Shown piece after piece: positions 34,518-44,300 of a stretch of 64,000 nt of DNA. Position 1 is the first letter of the stretch. Every line of letters starts with the position of its first letter. The notes beneath the pieces were generated by a model that was not told the origin of the DNA, did not search any database, and worked only from the letters and a program-made list of their open reading frames with translations. The translations under genes were made by a program, and so were the position numbers. The DNA lies in assembly GCA_016841725.1 (NCBI GenBank), contig JAENYP010000005.1, positions 121,493-185,492 on the forward strand, read 5' to 3'. This DNA is from Thermincola carboxydiphila (GTDB lineage: Bacteria > Bacillota > Thermincolia > Thermincolales > UBA2595).

Positions 34518-35321
34518 GGGCTGATCCAGCAGGATGTCCTGGCAATTATCGGGGCCAGCACCAGCGGCTCAACAATGGCAATGGTGGAATCCGCGGAAAA
34601 TGCCGGTGTGCCCCTCATCTCATGTGCAGCCAGCATCAATATCGTGGAACCGCTTGAGGAGCGCAGGTGGGTATTTAAGACTGCTCAGAGTGACAGCCTG
34701 GTGGCCGCCAAAATAGTTGAATACCTTAAGGCCAATGGGATGACCAAAGTGGCTTTTATGAGTGTCAACAGCGCATATGGTGACAGCGGCAGGGCAGAAT
34801 TTGAAAAGGCTGCTGCAGCATCAGGTATTGAAATAGTGGTCCAGGAAAAATTTGAACAGGACGATACCATGATGACATCACAGCTTACCAACATCAAGAA
34901 AAATGACCCCCAGGCCGTGATTGCCTGGGCCATCCCTCCCGCCGCCTCCAGCCTGACCGCAAACTATAGGCAGATGGCTGTTGATGCTCCCTTAATCCAC
35001 AGCCACGGTATTGGTAACCAGACCTTTATTGACCTGGCAGGCGATGCGGCTGACGGAGTCATCTTCCCCATAGGAAAGCTGCTGATTGCTGACATCCTCC
35101 CGGAAACTGATGCCCAGAAATCAGTACTTACCGGATATGCAGAACAATATGAGGCTAAATACGGCCCGCCAAACCCCTTTGGCGGATATGCCTGGGATGC
35201 TGTGCAACTGGTGGTAAATGCCATCGAAAAAGCCGGTCCTGACAGGGGAAAAATCAGGACTGAGCTTGAGAATACCAAAAACTTCGCCGGAGTTACCTTA
35301 TTGGCAAGTATGCTAAAATAA
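34518..35321 (+). pseudogene. livK remnant, truncated at both ends
   Basis: From about 34518 the sequence reads LIQQDVLAIIGASTSGSTMAMVESAENAG..., clearly homologous to the middle of the two complete LivK proteins. The signal peptide and the first about 100 residues are missing and replaced by unrelated sequence after the T-box terminator. The C-terminus is also cut: after ENTKNFAGVT the frame continues as LLASMLK and stops, so the last about 30 residues are lost. An open frame exists from 34446, but it encodes no lipoprotein signal, so the product could not work as a binding lipoprotein. This is most likely a decaying duplicate. Confidence 0.85.
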
Positions 35322-35523
35322 TTGGTAGAAAAATTCATTTATGGTAAGGTAATGGTAAATGCAGAACCACTTATGCTTACAATGAAACCTCAATGCGGAA
35401 ATTTTTTTCTTGTTTTAATCAAGAATCCATTTCATCCCATGGGAACTTATAAAACTGAACCCTTTGATTTTGTGGTAACAGCAACTCCAGATTAACATTA
35501 AAATCAGTAGGAGATGTATAACA

Positions 35524-35703
35524 ATGGCTGAATGTTCTTTTTGTGAAAAGACATCGAATGAGTTTTTTCGAAACAAAAACTGCCGGATTTGCAAAGAATG
35601 TGTCATAATCTTTATCAAAAAGGCATTAGAGAAATTGATACTCAAGTACCGGAAGCCTCCCCGTATTGGATTAGCTTATCAAATATTCAGGCTCGTTATT
35701 TAG
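35524..35703 (+). pseudogene. Small zinc-ribbon reading frame (5' part of a possibly frameshifted gene)
   Basis: ATG 35524, after AGGAG, opens 59 codons: MAECSFCEKTSNEFFRNKNCRICKECV... with two CxxC pairs, a zinc-ribbon pattern. The frame ends at 35703, while a second frame (next entry) continues with a sigma-region-4-like sequence. The two together look like one gene with a frameshift between about 35620 and 35650. It could instead be a genuine 59-residue zinc protein. Confidence 0.45.
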
Positions 35704-35834
35704 TGCTGAGGTACGGAATAGACAGGCCTTCTTTGACACAGCATCAATTAAAGGAAAGATTTAAGATGGATGACTCCCTGCTTAATTCGTTTGAAAAATC
35801 TATTATTAAAAAACTATATTCGGTTGGCATTTGA
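35589..35834 (+). pseudogene. Sigma-70 region 4-like HTH fragment (3' part, other frame)
   Basis: The C-terminal part reads NIQARYLVLRYGIDRPSLTQHQLKERFKMDDSLLNSFEKSIIKKLYSVG. It resembles sigma region 4.2 (RxxxxLRYG...LTxxxxxxRF...Exxxxxxl). The apparent start at 35589 is a TTG without a ribosome site inside the zinc-ribbon frame. It is probably the frameshifted continuation of the gene at 35524; base composition is more AT-rich than the neighbours. Confidence 0.45.
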
Positions 35835-35850
35835 TAATTAAACGTACTTC

Positions 35851-37284
35851 CTACCTGCTTATCTCCCAGATTGCGCCGGATTTGCGTTTTGGCGGACCTC
35901 CGGTATCTCCTGTCTGCCCGAAATCAACCACATAGAGCTTACCGGTACAGGGACAGAATCTGGCCTGAATGGGATGGACCGGCCCATTTCCGGCTTCACG
36001 GGGGTCAAGAATGACCATGAAATCATTAACCTCTCCTGTTTCTATGTTGACCCTGACAACCTTAAAGCCTGCCGGTTCCAACAGAGGTTCCCCCATATGG
36101 TCAATATGGCCGAACAGCGCTATAAAGGCTTCTCCCTGGAATCCAAATTCCGTGCCGGTTGAAAAATCAAACTTGGCGGGAACTGAATGAGGCTCAACCA
36201 ATGCCACAGGCCCCTCCGTCAGAGGAGGCTGATTCCTGATCAGGAACTGGGGCTGTGGCCCGTCATCGGGCTTAAACCGGGGGTCGGTTACCGGGACCCT
36301 GGCATTATAATCAGGCCATCCATACCATTCACCAAAATGGATCTCTTCAAAGGTATCCCAGGCATTGGCCACAGGCCTGCTGCCGCGCACATCCATCCCG
36401 TTATCAGTGGCAAACAGGCTGCCTCCCGGCGCAAACCCCAGGCCAAACGGGTTGCGCACCCCGTCTGCGAAAACCTTCATCCCGTTCCCATTAGGATTTG
36501 CCTGGTAGATTGCCCCTGTACAGAAAGACTGGGATTTAACCATCTGGTCCGGCTTTTTCTGTCCCACCATTTCGTAGTTCCGGCATGTGAGATCACGAAA
36601 CCGGGGCCTTTTGCCCAGCCACGTGTTGTCAGGGCCAACAACTCCTGAATTGGTTGCTGTCCCTATCCCGAAGTACATCATGCCATCAGGCCCAAACACG
36701 ATATGACTCAACTGGTGGTCACCACCGGTGGGCAGGTTATTGATTACAGTCTCCCTGGTCCCATCCGTAAAAACCCTGGTTATCTGACCGGGATATCCTG
36801 ATTCCGATACATATAAGCTTTCATCATACCAGGTAATTCCCGTAACAGGTGGAAGAAACCCCCGGGTGATTTCATCAGCGGAACCATCCGGATAAACTCT
36901 CAGCACGCGTGCCGGTCCCGAAACACTGCCGGCCCGGTATCCCGATTCTACCACATACATTTCCCCGATATCACTGAAGGTAATCCCAGTGGGAAAGGTA
37001 AGTTCTGCTGCATATTTCTTTATCCTGTAACCTGTGGGCAGCTCTACTCCAAATTCCAGGTCGACAGCCTGCTTGCTCCCTTTGCCCTGTGATTTGCCAC
37101 TGCCCTGTGGTGTGCCTTTACCTCGCGGTATACACACCTCCTGACCGGGAAACAGTTTGGTAGGATCATCTATATTAGAGTTTGCCACAATCAGCTCCGC
37201 AATTTTGATATTATGCATTCTGGCAATCGATACAATCGTATCACCTTCCCTGACTGTATATAAAAAACCACTGCATTTGGCCAT
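35851..37284 (-). CDS. LysM + sugar dehydrogenase-like beta-propeller protein
   Basis: This protein of about 477 residues has an N-terminal LysM domain (FLYTVREGDTIVSIARMHNIKIAELIVANSNIDDPTKLFPGQEVCIP, about residues 7-53) and a Gly/Lys/Ser-rich linker. A six-bladed propeller of the glucose/sorbosone dehydrogenase or NHL type follows, with ITFSDIGEMYVVESGYR, GPDGMMYFGIGTATNSGVVG and NPFGLGFAPGGSLFATDNG. There is no export signal at the N-terminus. The fusion suggests a cell-wall or spore-surface protein. ATG 37284 follows GAGGGG. It is not possible to say whether it binds PQQ. Confidence 0.8.
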   Translation of the reverse strand: MAKCSGFLYTVREGDTIVSIARMHNIKIAELIVANSNIDDPTKLFPGQEVCIPRGKGTPQGSGKSQGKGSKQAVDLEFGVELPTGYRIKKYAAELTFPTGITFSDIGEMYVVESGYRAGSVSGPARVLRVYPDGSADEITRGFLPPVTGITWYDESLYVSESGYPGQITRVFTDGTRETVINNLPTGGDHQLSHIVFGPDGMMYFGIGTATNSGVVGPDNTWLGKRPRFRDLTCRNYEMVGQKKPDQMVKSQSFCTGAIYQANPNGNGMKVFADGVRNPFGLGFAPGGSLFATDNGMDVRGSRPVANAWDTFEEIHFGEWYGWPDYNARVPVTDPRFKPDDGPQPQFLIRNQPPLTEGPVALVEPHSVPAKFDFSTGTEFGFQGEAFIALFGHIDHMGEPLLEPAGFKVVRVNIETGEVNDFMVILDPREAGNGPVHPIQARFCPCTGKLYVVDFGQTGDTGGPPKRKSGAIWEISR

Positions 37285-37359
37285 AGTATATCTCCCCTCT
37301 TTACAACTGCTGGTCGCTATCACATATTATGTAAAGATGCCCATCTTTGTGCGTCCGCT

Positions 37360-37401
37360 AAAAAGCCCTCTGCTTCAGCTGAAACAGCCAAAGCAGAGGG
37401 C
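37360..37401 (-). terminator. Terminator of the second propeller gene
   Basis: The minus-strand stem GCCCTCTGCTT/AAGCAGAGGGC (37365-37375 with 37391-37401) is followed by TTTTT. It lies between the two propeller genes, so they are separate units. Confidence 0.85.
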
Positions 37402-37411
37402 GCTTTACTTT

Positions 37412-38752
37412 TTATTTCTTTTCGCTTCCCTTTGTCAAATCAGCAACATATATGTCAACGGCTTCCGGGCCGGTCTGGCCCCAGTTGCTGTTCCAGGCAG
37501 CCAGGGTCATATCCCGGTTAACAAAAATGTGTGTCTCTTGAGTCGGGTCACTTTGAATATTCCTGTGGTGAGCAAACCTCCGGGTGCTACCTGAGCCGTC
37601 AATTTTAAGGGCATAAATCTCTCCTTCATGAGGATGCCACCCGCCTTTCCCCGGCTGCTCACACCCGGGTTTCCGGTTCCGGCGGGTTGATACCACGACC
37701 CACCCCCTGTTTCCTGAAGCCGCTCCCGATATGTTTACATGGAAACGGCAATCCAGTTTCTGTACAACAGTCTCTTTCCCATCCGGAACAGTAATCTTGA
37801 TTATCTCGTTTGGGTTCTGCCGCTGCTTGGAATCAACGCTGGAGACCACGTAAACATGGTTTCCGTCAAGATCATGGGCAATTTTCCCCGGGTGGGTAGT
37901 GTCAATAAGCCGTCTGACCGGCTTCATAGCAGCTGTGTACAGTCTGGTCCCTTCGAATTCACCGGTTCCCTGCCTGCCCCAGCCAACAATAACATAATCT
38001 CCCTCCGGTGTTACCGTAGCCCATTGAACTTCCCCGGAGGGGTCAGATAATTCCAGTCCCGGTTCTTCCAGCTTGGTTTTAATATCATAGGTAAATAATT
38101 CTTCAGGGCTGCCTTTACTGTCAAGCCCCAAAACGGCTATCCTGGAACCATCTTCACTGAGCCGCCCCTCAGGAGTAGCTGTTACCCGGGAAAACCGGGT
38201 AAAAGAGTGCAGCGCTTTATACTTTTCTGTGATTAAATCTTTGATGTACAGATTATTCCCCTCAAAATAATATAAAAGGTGTGGGTCCACTGGATGCCAC
38301 CGGGGAATTATATCACTTTTCATATCATGCAGATATTTATTAAATGTAAAGCCCGGAAGGTCCAGCAGGGTCCATCTGCCTTCCCCGTCTTTAATCAGTA
38401 TATGAGTGCTGTCTGCATTAAAAATATTGGCTGTCAGATAATCCCGGCTTGCACCGTCAGCAGCCCCGGCCGGGCCTGTCAACCTTAAGATTGTTGTGCC
38501 AAATACAGGGTCCTTAAAGGGAATATTGGGTTCCGGCCTGGGAAGGCCAACCTGTTCCCGGACCTGATTATCCCCCGGCATCCCGCTCAAGCCGGTATAA
38601 ACCGTACCGGCGACAGGTTCTGCCACAGGATTATGAATTCCCATATTAAGGGAACTACAGCACGGAGGAGGAGCAACATTTTTCCCTCCCGCAAAATATA
38701 CGATAAGTCCTAAAACCATGTATGCTGTTACCACATAAGCCCATTTCTTCAT
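37412..38752 (-). CDS. Membrane-anchored WD40/TolB-like beta-propeller protein
   Basis: This 446-residue protein has an uncleaved signal anchor (KKWAYVVTAYMVLGLIVYFAGG, about residues 2-23), a Pro/Cys-rich segment and a propeller domain. The propeller repeats resemble oligogalacturonate lyase or TolB-type WD40 (STHILIKDGEGRWTLLDLPG, TPEGRLSEDGSRIAVLGLD, TPEGDYVIVGWGRQG). It ends IYVADLTKGSEKK. Probably extracytoplasmic. No catalytic residues could be identified. It is immediately upstream of the LysM-propeller gene but separated by a terminator. Confidence 0.7.
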   Translation of the reverse strand: MKKWAYVVTAYMVLGLIVYFAGGKNVAPPPCCSSLNMGIHNPVAEPVAGTVYTGLSGMPGDNQVREQVGLPRPEPNIPFKDPVFGTTILRLTGPAGAADGASRDYLTANIFNADSTHILIKDGEGRWTLLDLPGFTFNKYLHDMKSDIIPRWHPVDPHLLYYFEGNNLYIKDLITEKYKALHSFTRFSRVTATPEGRLSEDGSRIAVLGLDSKGSPEELFTYDIKTKLEEPGLELSDPSGEVQWATVTPEGDYVIVGWGRQGTGEFEGTRLYTAAMKPVRRLIDTTHPGKIAHDLDGNHVYVVSSVDSKQRQNPNEIIKITVPDGKETVVQKLDCRFHVNISGAASGNRGWVVVSTRRNRKPGCEQPGKGGWHPHEGEIYALKIDGSGSTRRFAHHRNIQSDPTQETHIFVNRDMTLAAWNSNWGQTGPEAVDIYVADLTKGSEKK

Positions 38753-38886
38753 TTATTTACACTTCCAAGCATCTTATGACATAATTTTGACACTCCCCAT
38801 ACCTAAAGGAAGGGATTCCTGGGTGATTAAATTTAGTACCCATATTTTTATTATGCCACATATTGACATTTAATACAAATAACAAA

Positions 38887-38917
38887 CCTATTGAAAAACA
38901 TTGAGTTTTTCAATAGG
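38887..38917. terminator. Hairpin CCTATTGAAAAAC/GTTTTTCAATAGG
   Basis: A perfect 13-bp inverted repeat lies between the propeller gene and the small gene at 38992. It is a plausible terminator for the minus-strand small gene, though with AT-rich rather than T-run flanks. Confidence 0.6.
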
Positions 38918-38991
38918 TTGTGCCTTATATCCCATAGCTAAAGCCAGGGGCTTTACGCCACTTTCGGTAAAAAATGCAAATGCAGGTCTCT

Positions 38992-39183
38992 CTAGCTTCG
39001 TTTATTCGGTGGCAGCAGTTTGGGAGTGGTTGTCTCATCAAATATGAACTTCTCTTTTTGGGCCGAACTTCCTTCCTTGTTGCGGGCAACATTGTCCACA
39101 AACTGCTCTGCCTCAACCTCCATTAGTTCTCCCAGTTTATCAGACTTTTCATTCCAGATATCCTTTTCCCTTTTTGGGCTCAA
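38992..39183 (-). CDS. Small hydrophilic protein, unknown
   Basis: This is a 63-residue, highly charged protein (SPKREKDIWNEKSDKLGELMEVEAEQFVDNVARN...) with no membrane segment or cysteines. The start is TTG 39183, 8 nt after GGAGGT, an excellent ribosome site. Composition suggests a small, partly disordered spore or DNA-associated protein, but no family was recognised. Confidence 0.6.
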   Translation of the reverse strand: MSPKREKDIWNEKSDKLGELMEVEAEQFVDNVARNKEGSSAQKEKFIFDETTTPKLLPPNKRS

Positions 39184-39276
39184 TTCTCTGCACCTCCGGG
39201 TTATTTTAATATTAATTTAGCCACCCGGAAGACAAACTATTACCGGTACAGGAGAATATTTTCGGGGAGAACCCTG

Positions 39277-39714
39277 TTACTTATTTACTTTACTCCTGTG
39301 CTCCTGCAAAAACCCGGCCCAGTCGCCGTCTGGAATTATTTCCGCATTTTCCTTCAGCCACCCGGCTTTCGACGGAGGCCAGAGGAACATGTGTGCCTTT
39401 ACCTTTTCACCTGTTTCCGGCAGTTCCACATCCCTTATCTCCCGGATAAGGTGGCTCTGGCTTTCAACCCCGGTGTATTTTTCGATTTCGTCTATTTCAG
39501 GAAGAACGGTGGCCATATCCCTAGTCTGAAACATGACACCCTTTATTTCACCTTCACTTTCAAGGACGACCGGATAGCCGTCTTCAGGAAGAAAATACAT
39601 AGTCCCCTTTGCCCTTGCTTTATACAGTGTCGGATTATGGTCCCGAATAAAACGTTCATGGTTTTCCATGCCCGGAAGTAATGTTCCGTATACAAAAAGA
39701 TTATCCAAATACAT
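39277..39714 (-). CDS. Gamma-glutamylcyclotransferase-like (GGCT) protein
   Basis: This 145-residue protein begins MYLDNLFVYGTLLPGMENHERF. The FVYGTLLxG motif is the substrate-binding loop of gamma-glutamylcyclotransferase-like folds, and KGVMFQTRDMATVLPEIDEIEKYTG contains the catalytic-type Glu region. The reaction may be gamma-glutamylamine or glutathione-related cyclisation. The start is ATG 39714 after AAAGGGTG; the open frame begins at 39879 but that stretch is without a ribosome site. Confidence 0.8.
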   Translation of the reverse strand: MYLDNLFVYGTLLPGMENHERFIRDHNPTLYKARAKGTMYFLPEDGYPVVLESEGEIKGVMFQTRDMATVLPEIDEIEKYTGVESQSHLIREIRDVELPETGEKVKAHMFLWPPSKAGWLKENAEIIPDGDWAGFLQEHRSKVNK

Positions 39715-39854
39715 ACAATCACCCTTTCTCCTGTTATGTATGTTATACGGCACTGCCATGTTATATTGTATTCTTTCTTTGCCAATATTATTTTTCCCTC
39801 TTTTACAGAGGCAGGTTTTGGATATACATGAAAATATTTTACTATATCTTCGGG

Positions 39855-39906
39855 TTGACACAGGGCAGTCAATTTTCATATAATTAAACTATCGAACACA
39901 TGTTCG
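39855..39906 (+). promoter_or_regulatory. SigA promoter with LexA box for the mutagenesis cassette
   Basis: TTGACA (39855-39860), an 18-bp spacer and TATAAT (39879-39884), then CGAACACATGTTCG (39893-39906), a perfect LexA operator over the transcription start. It predicts SOS induction of the ImuB-like/DUF6504/DnaE2 genes. Confidence 0.92.
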
Positions 39907-40010
39907 CAGATAGGAAAGTATAAATTTTATCCTATCTGCATAGCGCTAAGCTTCGCCGAAGGCAGGCCAAAGGAGCTTAGCGAAGCTAAGCCTTTTTAAT
40001 ATGGAGGTTA
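39907..40010 (+). promoter_or_regulatory. Structured leader with terminator/antiterminator of the mutagenesis cassette
   Basis: The leader has a hairpin CAGATAGGA/TCCTATCTG (39907-39939). A second stem GCTTAGC/GCTAAGC with loop GAA is followed by CTTTTT (39975-39997), a terminator 20 bases before the imuB start. An upstream GCGCTAAGCT (39943-39952) can pair with AGCTTAGCG (39974-39982) and would break the terminator. This is an attenuator-like arrangement, inferred from base-pairing only. Confidence 0.6.
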
Positions 40011-40016
40011 ACCCAA

Positions 40017-41120
40017 ATGAAGATAATTGCACACATCTTCCTTCATGATTTCCGGGGTAATATGTCTGAACTTGCCTGTAAATGCCATCACCTAAGTCCC
40101 AGGGTGGAAACCCCCTGTGAAAACGAGGCTTTTATTGACCTGAGCGGCAAAAAACCTCCCGGGGCACGGGTAATCAGCGCTTTTGCCGGGACAGTCATCC
40201 CTTCCCTGGGGAGTTTTGCCACAATCAGCCTGGCCCCCTGCCGGCTGCTGGCAAAGGCTTTGACAATGGCATATGTCATCAACCCTCCCAGCCCGGGAAG
40301 ACTACCGGAAGGGACTTTGACAAAGGGTTACGACAAATTCCGTCTCTGTGTCCTCAAATCTGACACAGCCGGAGATTTTGCTTCCCGGCTGCCGGTAGAA
40401 TTTATGTGGCCATTGGAAAAAAAGGTTATCCAACGCCTGAAAACCCTGGGGCTTAGGACCTTTGCTGAGATCAGCCGGGTCCCCCTGACAATGCTTTACA
40501 GCCCCTTTGGTTCCCTGGCCCCTGTTATTATGGATTACAGCAGGGGTATCGATACATCAAACATACCTTTTTTCAGCCCTCCCGACAGGATTACATATCA
40601 CGGCCGCTGTGATTGTTCCGATATCACCGGGCTGGAAGAAATCATCAAACAGGCTGCAGTCCACCTCAGCCTTAACCTGCAGGAACGGGGAAAAAGCTAT
40701 CGCGACCTGTCCCTGGCCATCTTCTCTGAAGATTGCTGCACTGAAACCGTGACCTCTTCCTTTACCAGGGGAAAATATGACATCAGTTCGGTATACCATG
40801 ACTGTATGAATCTCCTGAAAAGACTGCAGGCTGCCGGCCCGGTGACAGAGCTGTCTCTGGCAGCGGGACGGCTCGCAAACTGTGTGCACAGCCAGATGTC
40901 TCTTTTTGAAGACCCCAAAACCCTTAACGGAAGGTATGCAGAGCATCACGAAAAACTGGTCAGGGTCTGTGAAAACCTAGCCTCCAGGTACTCCCCCGGA
41001 ATTATCAGGATGGGCAGCGCCCTTCCCGTAAGCCGCAGGGAACAAATGCTGATGTTTGTTGACCCCCTGCGGAATGGCGGTAAAACAGCAAAGGATGATT
41101 ACAGTGGTAAAATTAATTAA
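40017..41120 (+). CDS. imuB: ImuB-like Y-family DNA polymerase homolog, probably inactive
   Basis: This 367-residue Y-family protein keeps the fingers/palm/little-finger pattern (GLRTFAEISRVPLTMLYSPFG...). It lacks the N-terminal DxD-type catalytic motif, starting MKIIAHIFLHDFRGN. The second catalytic motif SxDE is changed to ENEAFIDLSG, with Asn in place of the catalytic Asp. This is the usual sign of ImuB, the non-catalytic hub of the DnaE2-ImuB mutasome. It overlaps the DUF6504 gene by 17 bases. GGAGG is 9 nt before the ATG. No imuA homolog is nearby. Confidence 0.85.
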   Translation: MKIIAHIFLHDFRGNMSELACKCHHLSPRVETPCENEAFIDLSGKKPPGARVISAFAGTVIPSLGSFATISLAPCRLLAKALTMAYVINPPSPGRLPEGTLTKGYDKFRLCVLKSDTAGDFASRLPVEFMWPLEKKVIQRLKTLGLRTFAEISRVPLTMLYSPFGSLAPVIMDYSRGIDTSNIPFFSPPDRITYHGRCDCSDITGLEEIIKQAAVHLSLNLQERGKSYRDLSLAIFSEDCCTETVTSSFTRGKYDISSVYHDCMNLLKRLQAAGPVTELSLAAGRLANCVHSQMSLFEDPKTLNGRYAEHHEKLVRVCENLASRYSPGIIRMGSALPVSRREQMLMFVDPLRNGGKTAKDDYSGKIN

Positions 41121-41352
41121 TAAAAATATCGAAATGGAATATGGCATCAATAATACCCCCCTGGCCTTCCGGATTAACGGGAAATGGCTTCCGGTCAGCC
41201 AGGTTCTTGATATATGGAAAGATACCGGCATATGGTGGGACGGGGAAAGTGAAAAAACCTTCTACAGGGTAAACACTCCTGAAGGAAGCCTTTTTGAGCT
41301 TTACCGGGACAGTGTCAGCCGGTCATGGTTCCTGTACCGCGTTTATGATTAG
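41104..41352 (+). CDS. DUF6504-type protein of the DnaE2 cassette
   Basis: This protein of about 82 residues has the pattern FRINGKWLPVSQVLDIW, WWDGESEKTFYRVNT and LFELYRDSVSRSWFLYRVYD. It matches the DUF6504 family that I recall lying between a Y-family polymerase and DnaE2 in Actinobacteria. The GTG at 41104 is about 8 nt after AAAGGA; ATG 41095 overlaps that site. It overlaps imuB and lies 12 bases before dnaE2, so the three form one SOS operon. The function is not known; the context suggests a mutasome accessory factor. Confidence 0.75.
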   Translation: MVKLINKNIEMEYGINNTPLAFRINGKWLPVSQVLDIWKDTGIWWDGESEKTFYRVNTPEGSLFELYRDSVSRSWFLYRVYD

Positions 41353-41364
41353 GGAGGCCTCCAT

Positions 41365-44300
41365 ATGAGTTTTGTCCACCTTCACGTCCACTCCCCGTTT
41401 TCTTTTCTCGACGGGGCCGGAAGAATCGAAGAAATGGTAACCTCTGCCAGTGCAGCAGGCATGCCCTCACTGGCTCTCACAGACCATAACAACCTCTGTG
41501 GAGCCATCCTTTTCTCCGGCCTGGCTAAAAAGGCCGGGATTAAACCTATCACCGGTGTTGAAATAACCCTGGGGGATGACAGCCACCTTACCCTCCTGGC
41601 CAAAAACCCTGATGGCTATACAAACCTCTGCCGTATCCTGAGCGCTGCCCACCTGGGGAATCCACGCCAAACCCCGCGCACCACTGAGGAAACCCTCAAG
41701 GCTTACAGCAGTAATCTGGCGGCCCTGTCAGGCTGCCGCAAAGGCAGGATTCCCCGGCTTATCCTAAAGGGGAATTACCGTGTGGCTGAGGAAACGGCCC
41801 AAACATTTGCTGATATTTTTGGCAGGGAGAACTTTTTTATTGAAATGCAGCAGGACTTCCTCCCGGGAAGCAGGTTTCTCAACAGGGCCCTGGATAACCT
41901 GGCCTCCCACCGAAGACTGAAAACAGCGGCCACCAATAATGTCCATTATGTTACCAAAGAACAGTTTAAAATTCACGACCTGCTGACATGTGTGCGGACC
42001 CTGACAAAGCTTGAGGAAATTCACCCCGAACGGCGTCTCAATGCGGAAAATTACCTGAAATCACCTGCTGAAATGGCCCAGATTTTTGGTGACTATCCAC
42101 AGGCAGTCACAAATACCCTTGCTATTGCCGAAATGTGCCAACCGGCCCTGGAGACAGGGAACCGGCTGTTTCCCGCCTTCCCGGACATTCCCCCCGGGGA
42201 AACCGCTGCCGGTTACCTCAGGAAACTTACCTTTAAAGGAGCCAGGGAACGCTATCGTTACCTGCCCCGGCAGGTAACCTCACGCCTGGACCATGAACTT
42301 GACATCATCTGCCGCCTGGGGTTTGAGGATTATTTTCTGTTGGTCTGGGATGCCGCCAATTACGCCCGCAGAGAAAAAATCAGGTATGCCGGGCGGGGTT
42401 CAGCCGCAGATTCGGCAGTCGCATACTGCCTGTACATCACGGAGGTTGATTCCATAGCCCGGAACCTCCTTTTTGAACGTTTCATGAGCCTTGAGCGCGC
42501 CCAGACACCGGATATTGACATAGATTTTGATTCCCGCCACCGGGACAGGGTATCAGCATACCTCTATAAAAAATACGGCGCCGACCGGGTGGCCACAGTC
42601 TGTACCTACAACACCTTCAGGGCCCGTTCTGCCTTCAGGGACCTGGCCAAAGCCATGGATTTCCCGGCCGCTGAAATTGACCGCCTGGCCAAAAAGCTGC
42701 CTTATATCCAGGCCGACCAGATTGATCTGGCAGTAGAGCGCTTTCCGGAACTCCGGGAAAGCGGAATTGATGCCCCCGGATTCCGGGATCTCCTGGACTA
42801 CTGTGCCGCAGTTTCAGGATTCCCCCGGTTCATCGGCACACACCTGGGGGGTATTGTTGTCAGCCGGTGCCCCTTATCTGATGTAACACCCCTTCAGGAG
42901 GCTGCCAAAGGAATAGTTGTCACCCAGTATGACAAGGAATTTATTGAAGATATAGGACTCGTCAAACTTGACCTGCTGTCACTGAGGACCATGGCCGCAA
43001 TTGAAGACACTACCCTGACCATCAGGGAAACCGGCAGCAGCTTTGACTATGAAACAATCCCCCTTGACGATAAGGCAACCTTTGCAATGCTTAACAAAGG
43101 AGAAACTATCGGGGTCTTCCAACTGGAGAGCCCTGCCCAGCGTGCGCTCCAAAGCCGCCTTGGCGCCTCCGAAATGGAAGACATTATAGCCAGTGTGGCC
43201 ATCATCAGGCCAGGACCCATCAAGGGCAATATGGTAGAACCCTTTATTGCCAGGCGTCAGGGAAAAGAGCCGGTGACATACCTGCACCCGAAACTTGAAC
43301 CTATTCTGAAAAAAACCTATGGGGTGGTCCTGTTCCAGGAACAGGTTATTGAAATTGCCACAGCAATTGCCGGTTTTACTCCCGGGGAAGCCGACCACCT
43401 GCGCCGCGTGATGACACACGCCCGCTCCCACCGGGAAATGGCCGGCATCGGAGCAGACTTTATCAAAAAGGCCGCTGCCAACGGGGTCAGCACAGAAGTT
43501 GCGGAAACCATATTCTCATATATTACCGGCTATGCCAGCTACGGTTTCTGTGAGGCCCATGCCGCAGCCTTTGCCACCACAGCCTATAAAACAGCATATA
43601 TTATCAAACATTACCCGGCCCATTTTTTTGCCTCAGTGCTCAGCCACCAGCCCATGGGGTTTTATGACTCCAATACCCTGTGTGTGGAGGCACGGAGGAG
43701 AGGGGTAACCATTCTCCCCCCTGATATTAATCTGAGCCGGGAGTGTTTCACCGTTGATGCCAATACCATCCGCATCTCCCTCAGGCAGATAAAAGGGGTT
43801 AAGGATAACTCCCTGGAAAAAATCCTGACAGCCAGAGAAAAGGGTCCCTTCAAGTCTTTTGACGATTTCCTGAAACGTGTTCACACAGACAGAAATGTCC
43901 TGGAAAACCTGATTTGCTGCGGAGCCTTTGACAGCCTGCACAGTAACCGGAAACAGCTCCTGTGGGCCATTCCGGCCACCGGCAGCAAAGGAAATACCGG
44001 AGAACTCTCCCTCACAGACAATACGGTGACCCTTCCCCCTGTCCCGGACTTTACGCCACAGGAGAAATTCAATATGGAGTATGAGATACTTGGCATCGAT
44101 GTCACCAGCCACTTTATGAGTCATTGGCGCAGCAGGCTGAACCCCAGGGGCTTCCTGAACAGTATGAACCTTGCAGCAGCCAAAACCGGCAGCCCGGTTA
44201 AAGTCGCCGGCCTGCCTGTCCGCCCGCACCGTCCCCCTACCAGGACAGGCAAAATCGCCGCCTTTTTTTCACTGGAGGATGAATTCGGTCTGATTGATAT

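Noticed and set aside
34446..35321. Third functional LivK
   Set aside because: No signal peptide or lipobox, and the C-terminal part is missing; the frame starts inside the T-box terminator region.
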